Part shown: positions 7,313-14,114 of the stretch, in pieces | Position numbering within the stretch: the stretch's first letter is position 1 | How the letters are laid out: each line of letters starts with the position of its first letter | The notes under the pieces: generated by a model | Database searches by the model: none | Told to the model about the DNA's origin: nothing | The model's input: only the letters and a program-made list of their open reading frames with translations | Source of the DNA: J061 sp003695725 [NCBI: Candidatus Schekmanbacteria bacterium] | Lineage (GTDB): Bacteria; Schekmanbacteria; GWA2-38-11 | DNA length: 16,582 bases | Assembly (NCBI GenBank): GCA_003695725.1 | Contig: RFHX01000255.1 | Location: forward strand, 1-16,582 | Reading direction: 5' to 3' | Made by a program: the position numbers and the translations under genes

Positions 7313-8806
7313 ATGGAAGATAAAAGAATAGACAATAATCGAATCCTTTCAGAGCTTGCCAATATTGTAGGAAGTGAATGGGTGTCAAATGAACCGGAAA
7401 TAGTTTATGCTTATTCAAGAGATGTAAATATGTACCCCGAAAACCTGTCATCAGTGTTAAGGCCTCCCCATTATGTCGTTTTACCTTCAACTTCAGAAGA
7501 AGTGCAAAAAATTGTTGCTGTGGCAAGAACTCATAAACTTCCTATCATTGTCCAAACAACAGGACTCAACATTGCAGGCGTTTGCGTGCCTTCAAGAGGC
7601 GGTATCTTAATGGATATGAAGAGAATGGATAAGGTCATCGAAATCGATGAAGTTAATTGCACTGCAACAATACAGCCATATGTAACAATTGCCCGCCTCT
7701 CCTGTGAACTTCAAAAGAGAAAAATGTTTCTTCCTGTCCCCGGCAACCCTTCAACGGCAAGTGTTATTTCAAACATACTCGTAGGATTGGGCTTAAAGGT
7801 AACCAATCGAGTTGGACGGCAGGAGCAGGGAATCGTTGGATTCAAGATGATTCTTCCTGATGGAAGTATTTTCAAGATAGGCTCCGGTGCAGACCCTTTC
7901 ATCCCTAAAGATTTTTGGCCTCATGGGCCGGGTCCTGATTTGCAGCTATTTCCTGTCCATGCAATCGGAACAACTGGAATTGTAACGGAAATGACCATCA
8001 AATGCTGGCTTCGTGGCGAAAAATATAAAGAGTTATGGGTTTCCTATGAAGATATTGACAATGCTGCAAAAGCATATGCAGAGCTGGCAAAAATGGAAAT
8101 ATGCAAAGGGATAAATCTTTATGGCGGAAACAAATATACTTCCTATGCAACGGATACTCGCGAAGCTATGGAGCGAATGGTCAGGGCAAATCCAGAATTT
8201 CAATTAGTTCTGTCAATGGAAGGAACAAAAAGAAGACTTGAATATGAGGAAAAGGTCGTAAGAAGGATTGCAGAAAAAACAGGAGGAATAATAATTACCG
8301 ATAAATTCAATCCTTACGAAAGCTTTGTCGAATCCCATGCCGGAATGTCAGGCAGTTTCTATTCTGATTACTCAATGAAATATTGGGGCTCGAGGGGTGC
8401 AAATTGGGTAGCAGCCGGATTCCCTTCTCCTGACAAGGTCGCAGAAATGTATAAAGTATACTGTCAGGCAATTATGGATGATCCCGAATATTCTGATTCT
8501 GATTTTGGCAATGGCGAGTATTGGCGCTCGATCATTGCTTACCCTTATGAAGGCGGACATTACTATTTCAATGAGCACGGTATAGACAGCCATCCGGGAG
8601 ATCCCAAGTGGCAAAGAGTCGTAAAGAGAATAGGTGCCGCCCTCCCCCGCTATGGAGCACAGCGAGGATTGCTCATTATGGGATTCAACCGGGCTCCTCG
8701 TGAAGGATTACCAAGAGTCACAGGACCTTATTACGATTTGGCAAAAAAGATTAATAACAAACTCGATCCTGAAGGAATAATGCAGCCGGGATTTGTTTTC
8801 CCTTAA
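7313..8806 (+). CDS. PCMH-type FAD-binding dehydrogenase, second copy
   Basis: This is a 497-residue flavoprotein of the same superfamily as the copy at 4676 but clearly not a recent duplicate. The FAD domain begins near residue 45 with HYVVLPSTSEEVQKIV. The loop region TTGLNIAGVCVPSRGGILMD and MKRMDKVIEID follows, then GFKMILPDGSI, HGPGPDLQLF and IGTTGIVTEMTIK near residue 218. The tail is LDPEGIMQPGFVFP (484-497). The cap domain (about 230-440) is rich in aromatic residues (Tyr, Trp), as in enzymes that act on organic acids or aromatic alcohols of the vanillyl-alcohol oxidase/4-cresol dehydrogenase group, but I cannot assign the substrate. GAAGGAA precedes the ATG within the end of the Fe-S gene. 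The more canonical FAD loops make this the likelier catalytic subunit of the pair. Confidence 0.9.
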   Translation: MEDKRIDNNRILSELANIVGSEWVSNEPEIVYAYSRDVNMYPENLSSVLRPPHYVVLPSTSEEVQKIVAVARTHKLPIIVQTTGLNIAGVCVPSRGGILMDMKRMDKVIEIDEVNCTATIQPYVTIARLSCELQKRKMFLPVPGNPSTASVISNILVGLGLKVTNRVGRQEQGIVGFKMILPDGSIFKIGSGADPFIPKDFWPHGPGPDLQLFPVHAIGTTGIVTEMTIKCWLRGEKYKELWVSYEDIDNAAKAYAELAKMEICKGINLYGGNKYTSYATDTREAMERMVRANPEFQLVLSMEGTKRRLEYEEKVVRRIAEKTGGIIITDKFNPYESFVESHAGMSGSFYSDYSMKYWGSRGANWVAAGFPSPDKVAEMYKVYCQAIMDDPEYSDSDFGNGEYWRSIIAYPYEGGHYYFNEHGIDSHPGDPKWQRVVKRIGAALPRYGAQRGLLIMGFNRAPREGLPRVTGPYYDLAKKINNKLDPEGIMQPGFVFP

Positions 8807-8830
8807 CTTTAAAAGAGAGAGGACAAGAAA

Positions 8831-9595
8831 ATGAGATTTGATCATTTGATTGTAAGATTGACAACCATTACAGGACCTGAATGGCTAATGGCTTATGCTC
8901 TCATTGATTTGAATGATGATGTCGATGTCGATGAATTCAGATTTAAAGTGCCCGACCTTCTCGATTACCACCATGAAACAGAAAAATATTTGGGAGGCGT
9001 TCCGGGCGACCTTTTCATTGGTTTCTTTGCCCATGGACAAACTCATCTTTTTGACGAAATCAGTAAAATTAAATCATGGAAAGAGGTAAAAGAAGTCAAA
9101 GAATGGGCAATTGTAAACTTTCCAACAACGAAAGTGAAGCTTTCGAAACTCGATTGGAAAGTTGTAAAATCGCTTCGCTCAGGAGCCGAAAAAACAGCAG
9201 AACAAATTGCTGAAGAGCTTGGGGAAAAACCGGAAATTATTCAGGAAAGACTGGATTACATAAAAAACATTCCTTTAACATTTCACATAGAGCCTCCAAA
9301 CAACAATAACTGGACCTTCACAGAAATACATATAGATTTCAAGGGCACTACATTCAAGGAAAAGATGGAAGAGCTTTCAAAGATTGGAAAGCCCTTTGGA
9401 GCAACAGGAAGCAAAAGTCAAGGCGCCCTTATGGTTGAACCAAAAACGGTTGATGAATTGAAAGAGATGATAAAAAAAGTGTCTGAAATCCCGGGAGTCA
9501 AAGTAAGAGATTATGCTTTCTGCGAAGATATGATTTGGAAACAGCCATGGCTCGATAAATTCATCGATGAAAGAATAGCAGAAGCAGAAGATTAA
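8831..9595 (+). CDS. RAM-winged helix-RAM protein (Lrp/AsnC-related), hypothetical
   Basis: This 254-residue protein appears to be built from two alpha/beta halves around a central winged-helix segment. The first half (about 1-98) and the last half (about 155-240) each look like the regulatory RAM/ACT-like fold of Lrp/AsnC proteins; for example, the C-terminal half has WTFTEIHIDFKG, a helix, GALMVEPKTVDELKEMIKKV and PGVKVRDYAF. The middle (about 103-150: KLDWKVVKSLRSGAEKTAEQ followed by IAEELGEKPEIIQERLDYIK) reads as a helix-turn-helix of the AsnC type. In normal Lrp proteins the HTH is N-terminal and followed by one RAM domain, so this order is unusual. It sits between the second FAD enzyme and the transporter, with GAGAGAGG before the ATG. 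It could be the ligand-responsive regulator of this operon or a small-molecule sensor without DNA binding. Confidence 0.8.
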   Translation: MRFDHLIVRLTTITGPEWLMAYALIDLNDDVDVDEFRFKVPDLLDYHHETEKYLGGVPGDLFIGFFAHGQTHLFDEISKIKSWKEVKEVKEWAIVNFPTTKVKLSKLDWKVVKSLRSGAEKTAEQIAEELGEKPEIIQERLDYIKNIPLTFHIEPPNNNNWTFTEIHIDFKGTTFKEKMEELSKIGKPFGATGSKSQGALMVEPKTVDELKEMIKKVSEIPGVKVRDYAFCEDMIWKQPWLDKFIDERIAEAED

Positions 9596-9672
9596 TTATC
9601 ATCTGCCAACCTGCTCAATTTTTTTATAAGAAATCTATTGCATTCAACCAAAAACTTTAAGAAAGGAATTTT

Positions 9673-10971
9673 ATGGCTGAAATTGCAAAGAAAAAGTTTA
9701 TGGGTGTAGAAATTCCTGAAGGTCTTACAAAAGCAAATTTTTATGCCCTCTTTATAGGCACGACACTTGGTGGGCTGGTAACAAATTCAATAAACGGTAT
9801 CCAACACAGCTATCTCAAAGACTACCTGAAAGTAAGTCAGGAATTATTCGGCACAGTAAGCGGCACACTGATGACCTTAGGAGAAATTGCCGCAATTATT
9901 TTTCTCTTCTTCTTTGGTGTAGTAGCAGACAAGATAGGAAGAAAAAGTGTTATAACAATTGGCTACATTGGAGCGACTATAGCATATCTTCTCTTCTTCC
10001 ACAGCAAGGACATAGCTGAAATGTTGGGAATAAATCCTCTCCCATTGGCTTATGCAGGAAGATTTCTGATTGTTGCAACTGTTGCCGGTGTATGGGGAAC
10101 ATATATCATAGTAACAGCAGATTATACAGACGAAGCGAATCGAGCCAAGGGAATGGGACTAAATGGAATATTCACAGGATTTGGAATGCTTCTTGCTATG
10201 GGAGTTTTTGCTTCCCTTCCAAATAAAATAGGCACACGCAATACCTTTTATCTTACGGCAGCAGTCTCTATTGCTTCACTGATTTATGCACGCATCGCTC
10301 TTGTTGACAGATTCAAGCCAAAAGAGAAAGAAAAGGGTCAGATAAAAAAGATTATTGAAACTCTTAAAAGTTCACCTCCCCTTGTAATGTGCTATGCAGC
10401 GCGATTTTTTGTTATGGCGGCAGTAATTACTGTTGGAACATTCATATTTGTCTGGGCTGTCAATGCCGCACCTAATTTGGGAGTAACACCTGAAGCGGCA
10501 CAAGGAAAAGTTGGTATGTTTATCGGTATTTCAGGACTCGTAGCATTCGTAGGATTTCCCATATTTGCGATTATGTGCGACAAGCTTGGCAGGTATGTGA
10601 CCCTTTCTATATCATTAGGGCTTGGAGGTTTAGCTCTCATAAGCTTCGGTTTAATCGACAATCCGATTTCATGGCCCATCTTAATCTGTATGCTTGTTTT
10701 CTTCTTCAGCCAAGCAGGAATGCTTTTATCATCGCAAACTCTTGCTTCAGATATTGCACCAAAAAGAGTAATGGGTACAGTGCTTGGAGGACTGAATACA
10801 ACAGGGCAAATCGGCGCAGCTGTGTTTTTCTCTGTCGATGGCATAACAATGGATAAAATCAGCCCTCAATCACCTTTTATAATAATGGGGGTATGCTGTA
10901 TCCTTATGATTATATGGGTTATGATAACAGGCACAAAGGTTAAAAAGGGTCAATATAAAATTGACACATAA
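9673..10971 (+). CDS. MFS transporter, probably organic acid:proton symporter
   Basis: This 432-residue integral membrane protein has about twelve hydrophobic helices and the MFS signature after helix 2, GVVADKIGRKSVITIGYIG. The related loop in the second half is MCDKLGRYVTLS. The N-terminal cytoplasmic stretch (about 1-25) is short and basic, and the central loop near residues 210-235 is highly charged (DRFKPKEKEKGQIKK). The overall look is of the sugar-acid/metabolite:H+ symporter branch, but the substrate is not readable. AGAAAGGA precedes the ATG after a 77-base gap that shows no terminator. Its place at the end of the dehydrogenase operon suggests that it imports the substrate oxidised by the FAD enzymes. 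It is convergent with the flavodiiron gene, with only three bases between the stop codons. Confidence 0.88.
   Translation: MAEIAKKKFMGVEIPEGLTKANFYALFIGTTLGGLVTNSINGIQHSYLKDYLKVSQELFGTVSGTLMTLGEIAAIIFLFFFGVVADKIGRKSVITIGYIGATIAYLLFFHSKDIAEMLGINPLPLAYAGRFLIVATVAGVWGTYIIVTADYTDEANRAKGMGLNGIFTGFGMLLAMGVFASLPNKIGTRNTFYLTAAVSIASLIYARIALVDRFKPKEKEKGQIKKIIETLKSSPPLVMCYAARFFVMAAVITVGTFIFVWAVNAAPNLGVTPEAAQGKVGMFIGISGLVAFVGFPIFAIMCDKLGRYVTLSISLGLGGLALISFGLIDNPISWPILICMLVFFFSQAGMLLSSQTLASDIAPKRVMGTVLGGLNTTGQIGAAVFFSVDGITMDKISPQSPFIIMGVCCILMIIWVMITGTKVKKGQYKIDT
10949..10965 (-). terminator. Small inverted repeat, possible terminator for the flavodiiron gene
   Basis: GTCAAT (10949-10954) and ATTGAC (10960-10965) form a perfect 6-bp stem with a 5-base AT loop. 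Read on the minus strand, it lies just after the flavodiiron stop and is followed by CCTTTTT, as in an intrinsic terminator. On the plus strand it lies within the last codons of the MFS gene. The stem is weak (2 GC pairs), so efficiency may be low. Confidence 0.35.
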
Positions 10972-10974
10972 TTT

Positions 10975-12159
10975 TTATCCTTGCCTGATTCTGCATGCTA
11001 AAACTTTTCCCAGCTCCTCCAATTTTGCATAATCACCGTTTAGCGGTGGTCCATTAACTTCATGGCTTCCTACTACTTCAACCTTAGCAAGCTCGAGCAT
11101 CTTTGTTACCTCTTTAACTGAACAACCTCCCCATCCGTATGAGCCAACAACAGCCGCATATTTGAGTGGAGGTCTGAAAGCTCTTACAAGACTTGCGGCA
11201 TAGAGAGCAAGTGGATGAATCCCTGCCATAACTGTAGGCGAGCCAATTACAATAGCTCTTGAATCCACCAAATCCTTTGCAACATCTCCTGCATCAGTTG
11301 CTGTAAGATTATATAAGCTAACTTCAATTCCTTCTGACATCAGCTTTTCAGCAACTGCTTTTGCCATCTTCTCTGTCGAGCCCCACATACTCACATAAGC
11401 CACAATTGCCTTCTCATCAGTTTCACCTGCAGTCCATTTTTTATATACTGATATTATCTTCTCAGGATTTTTATAAACGGGTCCGTGACTTGGCGCAATC
11501 ATCGATATTTCAACATTTTCCAACTTATCCATAGCCTTTTTACCTAATGCTCTGAAAGGCATCATTATTTCGCCATAATATTTTTGAGCTCCAGTTATAA
11601 TATCTTTTATATCCGTATCGTAAACACCTTTTGCAAAGTGGCTTCCAAAAAAATCACAGGGGAACAAAATTTTATCTTCAATTAAATAGGTAAACATCGT
11701 CTCAGGCCAATGCAGCCAAGGTGCATCTATAAACTTCAAAGTTTTCCCGCCAAGCTCAATAGTATCTCCTTCCTTCACTTTGACAATTCTTTCAGAAGGA
11801 ACCTTATACATTACTTCCGCCATCTTTGCCCCTTTTTCGGATGTAACGAGTCTGGTATGCGCACTCAATTCCATAATATATGGGATAGCGCCTGCATGGT
11901 CGGGCTCGGCATGATTCATAACGAGATAATCAATCTCACCTTCACCAAGAAGCTGTTTAAGTTTATCTCCTAACTCATCTTGAAAGCAGGGTTTCACTGT
12001 TTCAATTAAAGCAGTCTTTTCACTTCCCTTGATTAAATAAGAATTATAACTTGTGCCGTAAGGCGTAGGAATCAAGGCATCAAAAAGTTTTAGGTCCCAA
12101 TCTCTTGAACCAACTGCAAAGACATTTTCAGAAATCTCTGGAATAGAATAGTTTTTCAT
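10975..12159 (-). CDS. fprA: Flavodiiron protein (A-type flavoprotein, O2/NO reductase)
   Basis: This is a 394-residue cytoplasmic flavodiiron protein. The metallo-beta-lactamase-like N-terminal domain carries the diiron ligands HAEPDH (His83, Glu85, Asp87, His88), LHWPE, CDFFGSH and SHGPV. The C-terminal flavodoxin domain shows the FMN phosphate loop SMWGSTEKMA and the later GSYGWGG. There is no rubredoxin or NADH-oxidase extension, so it is a class A enzyme that receives electrons from a separate rubredoxin or F420-like donor. It detoxifies O2 to water or NO to N2O in anaerobes. I chose ATG at 12159 because GAGG lies nine bases upstream. A GTG six bases earlier (12165) is also in frame but sits too close to that ribosome site. 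It is monocistronic, transcribed toward the MFS gene, with its own promoter. Confidence 0.95.
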   Translation of the reverse strand: MKNYSIPEISENVFAVGSRDWDLKLFDALIPTPYGTSYNSYLIKGSEKTALIETVKPCFQDELGDKLKQLLGEGEIDYLVMNHAEPDHAGAIPYIMELSAHTRLVTSEKGAKMAEVMYKVPSERIVKVKEGDTIELGGKTLKFIDAPWLHWPETMFTYLIEDKILFPCDFFGSHFAKGVYDTDIKDIITGAQKYYGEIMMPFRALGKKAMDKLENVEISMIAPSHGPVYKNPEKIISVYKKWTAGETDEKAIVAYVSMWGSTEKMAKAVAEKLMSEGIEVSLYNLTATDAGDVAKDLVDSRAIVIGSPTVMAGIHPLALYAASLVRAFRPPLKYAAVVGSYGWGGCSVKEVTKMLELAKVEVVGSHEVNGPPLNGDYAKLEELGKVLACRIRQG

Positions 12160-12244
12160 CTTCACTCACCTCTTTTAAAGTTACTTTTCTCCTACTATCT
12201 ATTTCACCAACGACAAAAAAGTCAAGACAAAATTCTTTTTATTC

Positions 12245-12261
12245 AGGACTATTTTAGTCCT
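12245..12261. promoter_or_regulatory. Palindromic operator over the flavodiiron -10 box (IscR/Rrf2-like core)
   Basis: AGGACTATTTTAGTCCT is a perfect 6+6 inverted repeat with a 5-base spacer. Its core GACTATTTTAGTC fits the core of the type 1 IscR consensus (GACTR-WWW-YAGTC), but the outer consensus positions do not match well. It covers the -10 element and start region of the flavodiiron promoter, a position expected for a repressor. An Rrf2-family Fe-S or redox regulator is my best guess; another dimeric regulator would also fit. Confidence 0.5.
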
Positions 12262-12278
12262 ATATTAAGATTTGTCAA
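12251..12278 (-). promoter_or_regulatory. Sigma70-type promoter of the flavodiiron gene
   Basis: On the minus strand, TTGACA (12278-12273) and TAAAAT (12256-12251) are separated by 16 bases. They match 6/6 and 5/6 of the consensus. Transcription would start near 12244, giving an 85-base leader before the ATG at 12159. The -10 box lies within the palindrome at 12245-12261. Confidence 0.6.
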
Positions 12279-12306
12279 CCTCATCCTTCATAAAAATAAA
12301 AAAAAT

Positions 12307-12335
12307 TTGACATTATTATGACAATTCTATATAAA
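12307..12335 (+). promoter_or_regulatory. Sigma70-type promoter of the riboswitch-porin-tup operon
   Basis: TTGACA (12307-12312) and TATAAA (12330-12335) are separated by exactly 17 bases and match 6/6 and 5/6 of the consensus. The predicted start near 12342 falls about ten bases before the first paired element of the riboswitch, the position expected for a leader RNA. Confidence 0.8.
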
Positions 12336-12350
12336 GCCTCAAACTAAATA

Positions 12351-12450
12351 AAAACTCCGAATTTTGCTGCCTAATGTGCAGATGCACAATGGAGCAAAAT
12401 CGTTAGGGTTATGCTGGAAACGGCATAGCCTCCCGTATTTGGAAAGGAGA
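12351..12450 (+). promoter_or_regulatory. Moco/Tuco riboswitch (molybdenum or tungsten cofactor-sensing RNA)
   Basis: The RNA folds into the layout of the Moco RNA motif. P1 is CTCC (12355-12358) with GGAG (12446-12449). A second arm pairs ATTTTGCT (12361-12368) with AGCAAAAT (12393-12400). Its tip holds CCTAA (12370-12374) opposite ATGG (12389-12392), closed by T12375-A12388, which is the shape of the 11-nt tetraloop receptor (CCUAAG/UAUGG) with a compensated closing pair. A third arm is a perfect 10-bp stem, GGTTATGCTG (12407-12416) with CGGCATAGCC (12421-12430), capped by a GAAA tetraloop. A short TCC/GGA hairpin (12431-12443) completes it, and the 3' end reads GGAAAGGAG as I remember for the family. 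It precedes a tungstate-uptake operon. The compact size (about 95 nt) may reflect the shortened form proposed to sense tungsten cofactor. I could not run a covariance search. Confidence 0.8.
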
Positions 12451-12457
12451 AAAAGCA

Positions 12458-12475
12458 ATGTTTTTACTTAATTGA
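12458..12475 (+). other. Five-codon leader ORF behind the riboswitch Shine-Dalgarno
   Basis: AGGAG (12445-12449), which forms the 3' side of riboswitch P1, is followed eight bases later by an ATG that opens a five-codon ORF (MFLLN) ending in TGA at 12473-12475. The geometry is that of a normal ribosome site whose exposure depends on P1. It may be a remnant of a translation-controlled gene start or an accidental ATG. Confidence 0.3.
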
Positions 12476-12476
12476 A

Positions 12477-12516
12477 AAACCGGCGGCTTAAAAAAAAGGA
12501 GTTGCCGGTTTTTTTT
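12477..12516 (+). terminator. Intrinsic terminator in the leader (attenuator of the riboswitch)
   Basis: AAACCGGC (12477-12484) pairs with GCCGGTTT (12504-12511) in a perfect 8-bp stem around a 19-base loop, and the 3' arm runs into an unbroken T tract up to 12516. It lies about 30 bases after the riboswitch and 80 bases before the porin start, so it is placed to stop transcription of the porin-tup operon. Bases 12498-12503 (GGAGTT) in its loop are complementary to AACTCC at 12353-12358, the 5' side of riboswitch P1. The 3' arm can also pair with CCGGCAA at 12524-12530. Confidence 0.75.
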
Positions 12517-12595
12517 ATCATTTCCGGCAAACCTATCCACAGCAATTAAACACAGGATTTTCCTATTTCGAACTTATTATTTAAGGAGGGATTTT

Positions 12596-14083
12596 ATGAA
12601 AAGATATTTTTTGCTTCTTTTTTGCACAGTATTATTTTTTGTCTCATCACCCTGCCTATCATCAGCAGGACAACAAAAGGAAATTGAAGCATTGAAGAAA
12701 CAGATGGAAGCTCTAAAAAAAGAGTATGAGACAAAATTTCAAATTCTTCTCGAAAAAATTGAACAGTTAAAAGCACAACAAGAAGCTAAAGAAAAGCAAA
12801 ACAATGAAAGAATCAGAAAAGAAGTTGAAAAAGTAAAAGCAGTTGCCGCAGAAAAAGACGAAGAAAGAAAAAAAGAAATCATAGAGCTAAAATCTGCCCT
12901 TGAAGAACAGAAAAAAAGGTCTATTCTCGCAGGATTTGACGGTAAACATTTTACTCTTGGAAGTGAAGACGGAAATTTTAAGTTGAACATTGGCGGTTAT
13001 ATGCAGACTGATTACCGCTACTATGAAGGCGGGGAAGATGAAAACAATAAAAATACATTCGATATAAGAAGAGCACGCTTAACTGCAAGCGGCAATATGT
13101 TTAAAAATATAAAATACAAACTGCAGACGGATTTTTCAGACGAAGACGATGAGCTTCGTGATGCCTATGTCGATATAGATTATACGCCGTTAGCCATAGT
13201 ACGTGCAGGACAATTCAAGGTGCCATTTGGATATGAACAGACAACATCTTCAACAACATTCGATTTCATAGAGCGTTCAGTTGCCGGTAATTTCATAGCA
13301 TCAACTTCAAGAGATATTGGTGTAATGCTTTTTGGTTCATTGTTTGAGAACAGAATGAAATATTATCTCGGTGCATTCAACGGCACAGGCGAAAATTCAA
13401 CGGACGATAACGATTCCTTAACCTTTATTGGAAGACTTCTTTTTTCACCATTCACAAATGATAAAGATTCTCTATTGAAAGGGCTAACCTTTGGAGGTTC
13501 TTTTTCAGGAGGAGACAGAGAAGCACATAGTTCAAGAGCGATTACCCTTGCGGCAAGAAACAAGATTTCCAACACAGTTACGGTAAACGGACAGCGCACG
13601 AGAGCAGCAGCAGAAGCAAGATATTTCAAAGGGCCTTTTTCCCTAAAAGGCGAATATTATTACCAGAGAGAAGAAAGAAACGATATTAGTGGAAGGGATT
13701 TTGAAGACCTAATAACACAAGGATTTTACGGCATTGCAACCTATGTTCTTACAGGTGAAGAAAAGATAGACGGAAAAAATATTGTCCCAACACATAATTT
13801 CAATCCAAAAACAGGAGACTGGGGAGCTTTTGAATTAGCAGCAAGATACTCCTATTTTGATTTGGATAAGGCAAATGGAAGCGACCCTGTAATTGAAAAC
13901 GAAAATGTTTCAGCAAATACGATTCAGGGATTCACTTTTGGACTGAATTGGTATTTCAACAAATACCTGAAATTAATGGCTGATTATTCCTTCTATGATT
14001 TTGACCAACAGGAAAATCTTTCCCATCCATCAATAGGAGATTCTACAAATCAGTTTACTGCTCGTTTACAGGTTAAATTCTAA
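12596..14083 (+). CDS. OprP/OprO-type outer-membrane porin, probable tungstate channel
   Basis: This 495-residue outer-membrane beta-barrel begins with a signal peptide (about 1-24, ending CLSSAG). A long charged coiled coil follows (about 26-108, rich in Lys/Glu/Gln), which in this porin type probably trimerises or contacts peptidoglycan. The barrel starts near residue 115 (FKLNIGGYMQTDYRYY) and shows the family landmarks FDIRRARLTASGNMF, YVDIDYTPLAIVRAGQFKVP and FGYEQTTSS. The final residue is Phe (ARLQVKF), as needed for BAM assembly. The known relatives OprP/OprO conduct phosphate and pyrophosphate. Here the gene lies behind a cofactor riboswitch and directly before tupA, so tungstate or molybdate is the likelier cargo; that is inference. 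The AAGGAGGG site before the ATG is strong. It is 31 bases before tupA. Confidence 0.9.
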   Translation: MKRYFLLLFCTVLFFVSSPCLSSAGQQKEIEALKKQMEALKKEYETKFQILLEKIEQLKAQQEAKEKQNNERIRKEVEKVKAVAAEKDEERKKEIIELKSALEEQKKRSILAGFDGKHFTLGSEDGNFKLNIGGYMQTDYRYYEGGEDENNKNTFDIRRARLTASGNMFKNIKYKLQTDFSDEDDELRDAYVDIDYTPLAIVRAGQFKVPFGYEQTTSSTTFDFIERSVAGNFIASTSRDIGVMLFGSLFENRMKYYLGAFNGTGENSTDDNDSLTFIGRLLFSPFTNDKDSLLKGLTFGGSFSGGDREAHSSRAITLAARNKISNTVTVNGQRTRAAAEARYFKGPFSLKGEYYYQREERNDISGRDFEDLITQGFYGIATYVLTGEEKIDGKNIVPTHNFNPKTGDWGAFELAARYSYFDLDKANGSDPVIENENVSANTIQGFTFGLNWYFNKYLKLMADYSFYDFDQQENLSHPSIGDSTNQFTARLQVKF

Positions 14084-14114
14084 AGAAAGATAAATATCAA
14101 TGAGGAGGAGATAA

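Noticed and set aside
10392-10844. Minus-strand ORF of 150 codons inside the MFS gene
   Set aside because: It is a shadow of the transporter reading frame; no family features and no ribosome site.
12160-12165. GTG as start of the flavodiiron gene
   Set aside because: It is only three bases from the ribosome site; the ATG at 12159 has normal spacing.
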